NCBI GenBank assembly: GCA_030015575.1
Contig: JASDDO010000026.1
Location: forward strand, 189,125,739-189,189,738
Direction of reading: 5' to 3'
Length of the DNA: 64,000 nucleotides
Origin: Agapanthus africanus
Taxonomy: Eukaryota > Streptophyta > Magnoliopsida > Asparagales > Amaryllidaceae
Positions 11,985 through 22,249 of this stretch are shown in pieces. How positions within the stretch are numbered: the first letter of the stretch is position 1; every line of letters starts with the position of its first letter. Both the position numbers and the translations under genes were made by a program. The notes beneath the pieces were generated by a model. The model made no database searches, was not told the origin of the DNA, and was given only the letters and a program-made list of their open reading frames with translations.

Positions 11985-14076
11985 TGCTAGGAATATGTAT
12001 GCCCTAGAGGACAGTATTTGTGATATAGTGGATGCTTGGACATGTATATAGAGGACTTTCTTGCTCGACATGATAGTATGCTATTAGGTTACCTTTATCT
12101 TAACAAGTAGACTGGTATTTATCTCGTCTGTCTCTTACATGTTGATAAAGCCCTTAGGATATGTACTTGACTACCAGGATTATGATGAGATCATACTAGT
12201 GGGGCCAGGGTGGTCTAAAAGTACATCCTTTAATCTGTTCCTAGTCGAGGGAATATCGAGACTAGCGCATCGATATTCCAGAGTAGACTAGTGTGTACAT
12301 TTCTTGTCCCTTAGAGGGCGATGGTTGATCCTACAACCATTGGTGCGTGACATCAAAGATTGTACACAGGTGTTCATTGGAGAATGGGTACACCGAACTG
12401 GACTCGCCGAGGACTCCTATATGGTAGTATACCTATCGTCAGATAGCAGTCCTCTGGTGACACTGGTACAGGTTAGTCTGTAGACTCGAGATCGTCATAG
12501 ATTCTTGTGCGGCTCCCACTGTGCTTTGATTTCCTCACTACCACGCTCAAAAGAGACATGAAAATAGGTGGATTTTGGGTACAGTCCCGAGTGGCATGGA
12601 GGCAATGAGCGATAGGAGGGGTTTCGTCTCTCACGGTATTGGGGGTTGATGTTGCTCTATGCTCGATTGGCTATAACTGGAAGTCCCTGGCCAGGGTTCC
12701 TTATGAGATTTACTGATAAGTGTTATCAGTAGTTTCTCGAACCATTATAGGCCAGACATCGACATGACTTATCACGTTACTGGGGTCGGACGTTTACCAC
12801 CCCTAGACATGATATGCGATCAGACGAATAGACCGGACTGTATGGTAGTGTTACTGATAGGCTTCATGGAGAGTATGGACAAGCTTTCTTGTTGATCTTC
12901 ATATCGCTCAATACCCGGGAAGCCGTTACATCCAGCTAGTACCGCTGATGGCCTGTGGGTGACTAATGTGATCATTACCTACTGCTGGCGTATTGACGAG
13001 TATTTAGAGCCCCACATAGAAGTTCCCTGGTTCAAGAGAAACGAAGTAGGACACATATGCGATATGCGTGTGTGCCTGATTAAATCCGTGTATGTGATAC
13101 CTATTATAATCTGGTAGTTATCTATTATCGAGTTAGGTTATATGTGATATAACCATATTGTCGAATCAAGTGTTGATTTGATAAGGTGATATACAGATAA
13201 ATGATATTAGTCAGTCATATGTGATATAACCGAATTATTAAATCAAGTGTTGATTTAATAACGTGATATATATTATATGTGATATAATTATATCTTAACT
13301 AATATCATTAGCTCACTAATTATTCTTCGTAATATATATATTAATATATATGATATATAAATATATATATAATGAAGCATGGCTTGAATTTCTATTTTTG
13401 AGAAAAATAGAAATAAAGTGGAAAATGAGATCACGGTTGCAAGCATGGGATTTATATTTGTTTATTCATCTTGACTCACTATTCAAGCATGGTTGTAATT
13501 TTATATTACAAAATTCCATGCTTGAATGAGTGTGGGTCAAGGGTTGCCATTCATTCTTGAGCTCATCTCAACACTTAGCCATTTTCTTGAGTTACTCCCA
13601 TGGTTGCTCTCTGGCTTCTTCATCCTCCTCATAACAATGGTTCAAGCTTCAACCCTCACATATGATGTGAACCATGAAGCTTGAACACAAACTTATGAGC
13701 TTTAACATCTCCTAATTCACAATCCTACACTTGACTAGCGATCGAGTGTAGCGTGTTTCCTACGCTAAAGAGTTTAGTGTAGAGGTAGCTTGAGTTGGAC
13801 GAACTTTGCGTGGATCATCTTCGGCACGAAGGTCGTCGGTGGCAGCTCGTCCAAAGCCAGTGGAGTCGCGGGAGTACTACACGGAGCATGTGATGTGAAG
13901 CACTCAATCTATGAGGGTATAGCCCTCTTTCGCTTCTTTAGTTTACTTGATATCAAACTTTAAACATTAATCACCTAGCTAAAGATTTTGTTAAGTCTAG
14001 CTTAGCACCATAAAAATTTGGATTTGGCATGCTTGATACCACTTGGACCCCTTGCTGGTGATGGGGTAGACTTTCA
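11985..14076 (+). repeat. 5' LTR of element E
   Basis: It starts TGCTAGGAATATGTATGCCC and ends TAGACTTTCA directly before a TGGTATCAGAAC primer-binding site, about 2.09 kb. It shares the order of blocks with the LTRs of A, G and H but is clearly diverged. It carries its own AT-rich repeats near 13136-13290, absent from the others. Confidence 0.82.
13136..13290 (+). repeat. Short AT-rich tandem repeat within the E LTR
   Basis: Two and a half copies of a unit of about 75 bases beginning ATATGTGATATAACC and containing AATCAAGTGTTGATTT. The AAATCAAGTGTTGATTT-like core is itself an inverted repeat. Confidence 0.7.
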
Positions 14077-14088
14077 TGGTATCAGAAC
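14077..14088 (+). other. Primer-binding site of E
   Basis: TGGTATCAGAAC follows the LTR end directly and matches the plant initiator-Met tRNA 3' end (canonical PBS TGGTATCAGAGC) with one difference. Confidence 0.8.
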
Positions 14089-16627
14089 CTAAGCTAGAAA
14101 ATTAGACGATGTAATTAGAATCACGAAACCGAAAAACTCCGAAACATCGAAACCCAAAAACTCCGAAACATCGAAACCAAAAAATCCAGTTTCTGTCAAT
14201 TTTAAAATGATCCGAAAAAAATTTTTAAGCAACTGCAGAATGTTTTATATGATGCACCATGAGCACTGGATAAATTCGAGACCAAAATACCACATTTGAC
14301 CCAGCGACATTTCCTCAAAAACTGGCCTGGCCGGTTTTGCTTAGTGTTTTGGCCTTGAAATTTTTTCTGCGTTCCAGTGACTTGATTTTAGGGTTTCAGT
14401 TATTGTTTGATTAGCACAGTTTGCATGTGATGTTAGCAAGAAATATTGGGGCTAATACGGAGTGTTTCGTAGTGGTAATTGTTACGTCATTTCGGGTTTA
14501 GTTTGATATGGATGCAGTAGTGAGGATCCACATTTAATTGGTTTTGTGAAAACTAGTTAATGATTATAAATCTATTGCTTTAGTCTCATTAGCACGATTG
14601 CCATGAAGTTTCGATTCAGATCGAAACTCCGTCGCAATCACGTATCGTACGTGAATACTCGCCGAATAACTTTACTAGGTAGCCGCACCCCATTGCCCCA
14701 ACCAAGTGACTGTAGGAGAACTCCGTTGCCAATAGCACCCAATTGGGTGCTCGCGGCCATGATGTTCCGGCTAAGTGCACTTAGTCGACGGCATCAGGGG
14801 TGTGGCCATCTACTATAGTTTCCGACGCGTATTCGATCGGGTAGTCGGGAATCTTGTTGAATTACCCGAATAAATTATTGAAAAGAGTTTTTGATAAGAG
14901 ACTAAAATACGGGGTTTATAGAGTTAGTTATGAAATTCGGAATATGAGATATTCCTGGTTTATGATGTCTAAGGATATGCGGATTCTAATTATTGCAGTT
15001 TTCCGTTTTCTTTTCTACGACTGTAAGTGTAATACGTGGGGTATCCCAAATCTCGTTGCTATATGTCAGCATAATTTAGGATACACGTATTTACTTACAT
15101 TGATGATATGTGATATCATGTGTTGCTGGTGATATGATTTATTGGATCGTCGTGAAAGAATAGGCGGGGGTTTTATGTGAGATGAGAGTTTTTATTTTCA
15201 TTCATGCAAAATCTGTATGTAATATTCTTTTATTGGGGCACATCCGGGTTGAGGATGATGTCACCACTAATGTATATTATTTACTTTGCTGCATTAGGAT
15301 AGACCCAAGGTGGGGAGCACAAGTAACCGGGTTCTAAAGTCCAGTGTGAGACCATCTCAAGGAGTTGAGACCGAATCTCCTAACTTTAGAATTGGCAGGG
15401 TTACTAACCGCTCTCGTAGGGGTCTAGAGATGTGGGTTTGGCTATTCATCACAACTGTGGAATCCTTATTTTACATTACTGGCTAAATTTAAAACACGGA
15501 AATCCAAGTATATCCAATATTTCATATGTTTCTTCTGCTGCCTGGTTATTTGATGCTGATCATATAACAGCGTGAGATGAATGTTGTATTAGATATATGA
15601 TATTTAATAAACGTTGCTTATGTTTTGCAACCGTGCTAGTCCAGCCCCCGCTCTGCCGGTAGTTAAGTAACCTAACAGTGAATGACGGGGCCCAATGGAG
15701 AATGTGGATGGCATAAGCGTACGTTTTATTTTCGTTTCACTTTTCTGTAATTTTTAGGAAACATTAATTGATGGGACTTCATTAATGAGATTAATGAAAA
15801 GAAAGAAACCTAAAAATGTTGTAGAATCAAATTTTCAAAAACAATAGCTCTAGTTTTTGCTTTGGATAGTGGTATTCCTTGATGAATATCCAGCACCTCA
15901 TTTAATGAGAAAAGAGCCGAGATCCCTTCACCGGGAGTGACCTCTTTAGCAAAACTAGCAAATTCTAAAACTCACTCGGTTTTGTTTTTGATTGCTTCTC
16001 TAGTTCTTGCTTTGCATAATGGTATTCCTCAATATCCTGCACCTCATTCGATGAGGAAAGAGCCGAGATCTCTTCACCGGGAGTGACCTCTTTAGCGAAG
16101 CTATAAAAAGCCTCAAAAACACTCATTTTCAAAATCATTGGATTCTACAACGATATCAAGTTCATTACGCTCATGGTTTTCTTAAAAACCTGCGTAGCCC
16201 TCCGTCATTTCAGATAAGTGCTATTTAGTATTCGTGCTGCGTTTGTTGGCCTTTGTCAAGGCGTAGTGTGCGGTAGCTGATTAGTGCTTATCTGCATCCA
16301 TATGAGGCGATTGGATTAGGGTAGTCGTACGACCTTGTTGGCCTTTTTCAAGGGACATGCGGGTGAGTTTAATTCAATCAGGAAATGACGGGTTGAACAT
16401 GACTAGCGCCCTATGGTTTGTTGGCCTTTGTCAAGGTCATACGACGTTAGGGGTAAAAACATTATCGGGAATTTCAAGTGTTGAAATTTGCAATGAGATT
16501 GCATACCTTCTATATGATAGTTGAATCCCGATACCCACTGCGAGTAAGAGTTACTCCTGGGAGAGTTTTGCACTTTACAATTAGCTAATCAAGTAGGTGT
16601 CTAGAAAGGTGTCAATGGGGTTATGCC
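14089..16627 (+). other. Untranslated leader of E
   Basis: About 2.5 kb with no credible coding region; the short open frames near 14603 and 14854 match nothing recognisable. It shares blocks with the leaders of G and H: AGGATAGACCCAAGGTGGGG (near 15297), a GCTAGTCCAGCCCCCGCTCT block with AGTTAAGTAACCTAAC (near 15634-15677), TTGGCCTTTGTCAAGG motifs (near 16249 and 16421) and CAAGTAGGTGTCTAGAAAGG (near 16589). Confidence 0.78.
15849..16105 (+). repeat. Diverged tandem duplication of about 149 bp in the E leader
   Basis: Two copies start at TCTAGTT(T/C)TTGCTTTG (15849 and 15998) and run through AAGAGCCGAGATC, TTCACCGGGAGTGACC and TCTTTAGC. Not seen in the leaders of G or H. Confidence 0.75.
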
Positions 16628-16667
16628 TGTTCCCTCAGAAAATATCGGGAAAAACCCCAATAGGGCA

Positions 16668-18443
16668 TCACGTTTCCATACGTGACCAGGGGTCACATGC
16701 TGACACGTGATGGTTTCCTGGAGATTCTGCTGAAATAGAATTAAATTCTAATCAAACAAGCAATCAATGGAGTCACGTGTCCACACGTGATTGGCCTTTA
16801 AAAACCCACTGAAGGAATTAAAAGGCATAATAAACAGCAAGGAAAGTTCCTAATGGGGTATCACGTGTCTACACGTGACCAAGGGTCACGTGCTGATACG
16901 TGATGATTCCTTAGCTCTTTAAAACGGCAGAATTAAATTCTGGTTAAAATGTTTAATCAGGGGGTCATGTGTCAACACGTGATGAGTTCCTAAGCTCTTT
17001 AATTAATAGAATTAAATTCTATTTAAATGATCAAACAGTGGGATCACGTGCCAACACATGATAGGCTCTTAAGCCTTCTGAACTAATAGAATTAAATTCT
17101 AATTAAGAGGGAATCGAGAACCCTAACTGAAAAAATATTTCTCTAAATCTTTTCAAACAAAAAAGATTGTGCTCTGTAAAGTGGAGAACCGTTGGATTAA
17201 AGATCCAATGGTGATTAAAAATCACCAATTTATAGAAATATTCTATACAAGGAAAGATTTCCCTGAAATTCACTAAGAATAACAAACAGAATATCTTTTG
17301 GATTAAAAATCCAATGGTGAATAAAATTCACTGAGTGATCTAAAAGATCATGTTGGTTACAAAATCAATTAAAATCTTTCAATGAAAGTTTGACTAAACA
17401 AATTGATTATTTTCTTTTTCTTATAAATATGAGCCAAGAAGAGAAAAGAAGGGGATCGATTATTTTTTTGGAGAGAGAAACAACAACAGAGAGAGCAAAG
17501 AGAGGAGAATTTAATTCTCAAGAGAGAAAAGAAGATCTTTTCAGAGAAAAGAAACCCTAGGTGAGAAAAGGGAAAGAGATCTAAGCTCCTTAAAACAAAA
17601 GAGAGTTTAATTCTCAATTTAAGAGTTTAACTCTTCTGAATAAGAACTTAGTTCTTCCTTTGGTTGAAGATCTGCAGAAGCAGATCTCCCCACAAGTTGA
17701 AAGTTTAATTCTCATCGGGGAGATTCTGCCATGCAGATCCAAAACTTAGAGGGAGAATTAAGTTTAAAGAATTTAATTCTTCCAAATTCATAGGAATTTA
17801 ATTCCGCCAAATGAAACTAGGGTTTAACCCTACATAAAAATTTAATTCTTCCAAATACATAGGAATTTAATTCCTCTAAATGAAACTAGGGTTTAACCCT
17901 ACAAAAGAATTTAATTCTTAAAATAAGGGACTTAAAACTCTACATGCACGTAAAGAGATCAATACCCAGCTTGGTCACGTGGCAACACGTGACCCTCATC
18001 CTCAATAAGTAAAAAAGAACGAATAAGAATAGGTCATGTGCTCCCACGTGACCCTTAAACAGACTCCTCAAAATAAGAAAGAAAAAAGCTTGGAGGCAAT
18101 GCCTCACGTGCTCCCACGTGACCCTCAAAACAAAAAAAAACAAATCCAAAGGCAGTACCAATTTATGGGCGCCCTCACGTGTCCCCATATGACCCCTAAC
18201 AAATCCCTTTAGTATCCAGTGGATGGATGCCCATCACGTGCTCACACATGACAGCCTTAAAGACTAAAAGTGTTTAACACTTATCTGAATATTCTGAGAA
18301 CAAAATAAAGGAAGTCTGGCCCTATCTTCAGATGCCTCACGTGACTCCATGTGACCATTTCAATTTTAGTGTTTAACACTACTTTAAGTGCTTCGTCCTT
18401 AGTGTTTAACACTATTTTCAGCACATCACGTGGAAGCACGTGA
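16668..18443 (+). repeat. Dispersed series of 14 G-box inverted repeats, each 18 bp
   Basis: Units of constant 18-base length, TCACGTG-N4-CACGTGA or TCACGT-N6-ACGTGA with minor variants. They lie at 16668, 16693, 16773, 16861, 16886, 16965, 17044, 17975, 18034, 18104, 18175, 18234, 18337 and 18426. CACGTG is the G-box core bound by plant bHLH and bZIP factors, so a regulatory role is possible. Spacing is irregular, with two clusters. Confidence 0.85.
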
Positions 18444-18475
18444 TCGCCAAGTATCCTCTAGTGTTTAACACTATT
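16736..18475 (+). repeat. Dispersed palindromes with a TTTAA/TTAAA core and changing arms
   Basis: Perfect palindromes of 13-19 bases share a constant centre, but their arms differ. Examples: AGAATTAAATTCT (16737), CAGAATTAAATTCTG (16928), AAGAGTTTAACTCTT (17621), AAGAATTTAATTCTT (17767), GGAATTTAATTCC (17793), TAGGGTTTAACCCTA (17818), AAGTGTTTAACACTT (18268) and TAGTGTTTAACACTA (18367). Several types recur. Both arms always change together. Confidence 0.85.
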
Positions 18476-18899
18476 CTAAAGCCAAGCATAACCCAAATTG
18501 GTTAAGTTTTCCAGAGGCAAATCTCCCCTTCAAATGAAACTTAAAATCCAAAGCTATAATGAATGATTAGTGCTCAGCCAAAGACAAAATGTTATTAGAG
18601 CTCCCAAACCCCTGTTTAGCATTGCTAAATAATAGGGGGCTGAACCCAGACAAATATTCAATAGTCCAACAAAGGGCCAACATTTCGAACTTAATTGGAC
18701 TTAGCCTAAGTTGGCCATAAATCCTCAATTCAGATTTAACTGAGCCAATGTGCTCATAATCTAATTAATTGATCTTAGTCCTAAATTGGACAATAGATTA
18801 CTCAATCAACTTTGGTTCATGGGTACATCTCTTCACTCCTTTGAAATTTGTCATTGTAATCCATCAACGTCTTCAAAGAGGTGACGAGTCCTGATAACC

Positions 18900-19215
18900 A
18901 ATCATTCCATGGATTGTGGGGTCCTTAAACTCATGGACTATGATGTTATTAAACTTTATAGACTATGACGTCTTTAAACTATGGACGGTGGGGTCCTTAA
19001 ACTCATGGACTATGATGTCCTTAAACAGTATAGACTATGACGTCTTTAAACTACGGACTGTGGGGTCCTTAAGCCCATGGACTATGATGTCCTTAACCTG
19101 GACTATGAGGTCTTTAAACTCATGAACTATGATGTCCTTAACCTTTACAGACTATGATGTCTTCAAACTGGACTGTAATGTCCTTAAACTAATGTTGGAC
19201 CACCATGTCCTTAAA
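18900..19215 (+). repeat. 24-bp tandem array of mini-hairpins in the F LTR
   Basis: Units at about 24-base spacing contain a 14-base stem-loop followed by TTAAACT: GGACTATGATGTCC (19007), AGACTATGACGTCT (18960, 19032), GGACGGTGGGGTCC (18983) and GGACTGTGGGGTCC (19055). Three unit types recur in order as a 72-base higher-order repeat. A related unit, GGACTGAAACGTCC, reappears at 61359 in the 3' untranslated region. Confidence 0.82.
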
Positions 19216-19802
19216 CTGGTAATCTACCGCAATATCCCTAAACTAAACAATAGAGCCTAAATGATCTTTTGTTGGATCTAAATGATCCTGTTAAGTCGAT
19301 CTTAGTCTAAAATTAGACTAACGTATCCTTAACATACGTTTAAGTTGATTTTAGTCTCAAATGAGACTAACGTATCCTTAAACCCAACCCCCAAAATCCA
19401 AATCTACGAAAATACGGATTTGGACTAATCCATGCCCTACAGACGACGATATAAATTAGTCTCCGTATACAATCCATGGGCAACCAAAAACAAAATAAAC
19501 ACCCACGACATGAAGTGACCATCTGGAGAAGGAGAAAGTGGTTACCGCGATGCGGTAGCGTAATTAACTGTAGGGGCTTGCGCCTATAGGGAAGAGCGTC
19601 CACACAATCAAAAACCCCTCAACGAGGGGGAATCTGAAGAAGTCTGCTACATCGGCCGCATCCGTCTACTTTTTCGATATATGGTGCCATAAATCAACTT
19701 GGCATCTTCAGAGAGGTGGACGAATAGCACCAATTAGCATCTGCCCTCGGAATTCAGGCCCGGACGTCCCAACGTCCCGGTCACGTCTTTCGGCGGAGAA
19801 CA

Positions 19803-19825
19803 AATTCTGGCACGCCCGGTGGGAC
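19803..19825 (+). other. Primer-binding-site region of F
   Basis: AATTCTGGCACGCCCGGTGG follows the LTR end directly. TGGCACGCCCGGTGGGAC-type sites are familiar directly after the 5' LTR in Tat-lineage gypsy elements. The donor tRNA is not assigned here (tRNA-Arg is reported for Ogre). Confidence 0.6.
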
Positions 19826-19950
19826 CTTTTCCTCTTTCCGCTCCACACTTCGTGTGTCGTGTTCGCGAACGAATCGCGGTTTAATATGGTTGCCCTTGGG
19901 TTCGAGGTACTAAGATTTGGTTTTGCTCTCGTGAAGAAAGGAGAACATCA

Positions 19951-21024
19951 ATGGCCTCTAACTGCTCCAGCTGCAACTGCAACTCCCATTCCACCTCATA
20001 TGGAGGTGTAAGCTACGGGCCCCAAGCGGCCTCCTTGTTCAAGATGCCAGTGGAACAAGTAACTCAGTCCACCACTAGGCTGTTCTTTGGGACCATGATC
20101 CCACCGATGAGCTTCAACGCTCCGCTGCTGTCGCAAGAAGCCCTAAAGAAGTCGGTCTTTGATCTACTTACCACTGTCATGGCCCCTCTCAACGAGTCGC
20201 CCAACTTCACTGCCTCAGTCTTTGACAGACTGGACCAAAGCTCCAACGGGCCTATGAAGAAGCCTGCGATACCAGAAGGGGTTATCCCAAAAAGGATAGC
20301 CATTCCTACTCATGAAGTCGTTAAGGCGGCTTCTCCTTCCAAAGGGTCGGTCTTCACAAGACTGACTGTTTCAGCTCCTGTTCCAAGCGAAATCGTCAAG
20401 GCTGCTTCTCCGAAGTTTGCCTTCGATAGGCTGATTATCCCCACCCAGCGGACATCAGTCTTCAATAGGCTGACAACAACAACTTCTGACCAACACAGGG
20501 GGCATGAGGAAGTCACCCCTACATCTGAGACGTTCCCAATGGCTCGAAACGCTCGTCATCGCCAATGGCGTCGAGTAAGGAAGGCTGGGGGCAACTCCCC
20601 TTCTGGACTGACTCCGCCGGCTCCGACGGTAGAAGTTGATGCTGCTGTTCCAACTGGGAATAGCTTTGAACCACTAAGGAGGGTGCGCAAAAACTCTCCA
20701 ACTGTTGTGCTGAAGAGATCTCCTCCACCCATGGAGAATGCCCCAAAGGTGAAGCTAGAGCAGCCCCCTCAGCGGCTGTCTTCCAAAATTTACAAAGTTT
20801 GGCGACAGGTTCAGGAATCGGTGATTGACCAAGACTATTCTTGCCGATCAAAGAAGATTAAAGATCAGCAAGAAAAGGACCATCCCGTGATACCACAGAA
20901 GATGTCATCTTTCTGGGTGCCCACAACGGCTCCCTCAACTTCAACCGCTCATAAGAGAAGGAGGCCAGAGAAGGCCACCGTGTCCACGACGAACCGCAAG
21001 GACACCAAACCTAAATGGCCTTAG
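19951..21024 (+). CDS. F extra ORF upstream of gag (Ogre-type ORF1 position), function unknown
   Basis: A long open frame of about 357 residues between the primer-binding site and gag, on the same strand. It has a Cys-rich start (CSSCNCNS) and then five spaced SVFxRL-like motifs: SVFDLL, SVFDRL, SVFTRL, FAFDRL and SVFNRL, roughly residues 68-175. Two of these are preceded by (V/I)VKAASP, suggesting internal duplication. The second half is basic and proline-rich (RQWRRVRK, RRVRKN, KRRRPEK), compatible with nucleic-acid or nuclear association, but this is inference. Ogre elements are known to carry an ORF1 of unknown function in this position. No catalytic motif is visible. Confidence 0.7.
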   Translation: MASNCSSCNCNSHSTSYGGVSYGPQAASLFKMPVEQVTQSTTRLFFGTMIPPMSFNAPLLSQEALKKSVFDLLTTVMAPLNESPNFTASVFDRLDQSSNGPMKKPAIPEGVIPKRIAIPTHEVVKAASPSKGSVFTRLTVSAPVPSEIVKAASPKFAFDRLIIPTQRTSVFNRLTTTTSDQHRGHEEVTPTSETFPMARNARHRQWRRVRKAGGNSPSGLTPPAPTVEVDAAVPTGNSFEPLRRVRKNSPTVVLKRSPPPMENAPKVKLEQPPQRLSSKIYKVWRQVQESVIDQDYSCRSKKIKDQQEKDHPVIPQKMSSFWVPTTAPSTSTAHKRRRPEKATVSTTNRKDTKPKWP

Positions 21025-21033
21025 TCTAGGAGC

Positions 21034-22200
21034 ATGGTGGTGCATACTGTTTATATGGATTCTGGAAAAGAGGAAAGCCGTACTTCTACGGGTCATCGAC
21101 CGCTTACCCGATCAATAATGAAGGCTCAGGAACAACAGCAGCAAAAACTTCAAGAGATGCTGACTGCAATGGCCGCACTCACTGGGCCGAAAGAAAGTCC
21201 AGAGACCTCAGAGCAGCATCAGGAACAAGAAATTGATGATGAATTCCTTCGAAGAATGCTTGAAAAGAAAGAAAAAGAGGACGCAGAGCAGGCAGCCAAC
21301 ATCAAACGAATGGCTCTTTTGTTGCAAGACATGGCCGGGATGATGTTACAGCCAGAATCTCCAGCTGAAGACCCCCCGATTATCATTGAAGACGACAGAG
21401 GGGAGACATCGAACCCTCCTCCGGCTCTTTCAGCAGCCAAGGAGGAGACCATCTCCAAGGCCTCTCTGGATGATTACATTGCTCAGCAGATACGAGTTCA
21501 CCAAGCAAATGAAGCGGCTGGGCAAATTGTTAGAACTGGGCGACCATATCCAGGTTGGTACGACCAAATAAAGTACCCGCCGGTATACACGATCCTCAAA
21601 TTCCATGTATACAAGGAGACAGGAAATCCCCATCAACATGTCACTCAATTCAGATCCTTGTGCGGCAACACTGGAGGTGGTGATAAACTTCTGCTCTGCC
21701 AGTTTGTTGGCAGCTTGTCGGAGATGGCGTTCGAGTGGTATTCTGAACTTCCAAATGACTCTATCAAGACATTTGCGGAGATGGAGCTGCTGTTTACACA
21801 AAGATTTGCGAGCGCTAGCGAGCGCACCCCAATCACCACATTAATTAATGCCAGGGTAAAGCTAGGCGAAACATGGGTGCAATACGCAATACGATGGCGG
21901 AATCTATGGTCGAAGTGCGAGCAGCGCATCGAAGAAGCGCCTGCGGTGGGCATGTTCGTGGGTACTCTCGACCCTCAAGCGACCATCTCCCAATTTATGA
22001 TGTTTTTCAAGCCAACCACTTTCCAGTCCTTGATTGATAAGTTGGCGCAAATGGACCAGATGGGTCACAGGCCTTCCTCTTCGAAGCCGGAGCCATGGAT
22101 TGAAAAAGAGAAAGGGAAAGCGACCTTCGTCGCCAATTCACAACAACAGCCCAGTGGTCCAAAATTAACTGATCGCCTATACGAGAGACGGTGATTCTAT
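21034..22200 (+). pseudogene. F gag, capsid region
   Basis: Gypsy-type Gag. A Gln-rich, coiled-coil-like N-terminal stretch and an acidic linker come first. The retrotransposon gag domain follows (YPGWYDQIKYPP near 21541, then FEWYSELPNDSIKTFAEME and LFTQRFA, about residues 175-330), typical of Tat-lineage Gag. The capsid portion itself reads well. The polyprotein as a whole is broken. Confidence 0.85.
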
Positions 22201-22249
22201 AATGAGAAAATAAATCTCCCTTATTCATTTCCCCGGGACAAAACGAGAA

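Larger units (their letters stand above)
11985..16627 (+). mobile_element. Element E: copia-type element, interrupted by F
   Basis: Complete 5' LTR (11985-14076), primer-binding site, and about 2.5 kb of untranslated leader matching the leaders of G and H block by block. At 16627 the leader stops inside a GGTTATGCC block that continues normally in G, and the F LTR begins. The rest of E, presumably with gag-pol, should lie beyond F outside the window. No coding region is visible here. Confidence 0.82.
16628..19802 (+). repeat. 5' LTR of element F
   Basis: It begins TGTTCCCTC exactly where E breaks off and ends GGAGAACA, with TGTTC/GAACA inverted termini, immediately before a primer-binding-like sequence. 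About 3.18 kb. Very rich in short inverted repeats (listed separately). The partner LTR lies outside the window, so the right boundary rests on the terminal CA and the following PBS-like sequence. Confidence 0.8.

Noticed and set aside
14603-15132. Two short open frames in the E leader as possible genes
   Set aside because: No recognisable domain, and the equivalent leader in G and H is not open in the same way.
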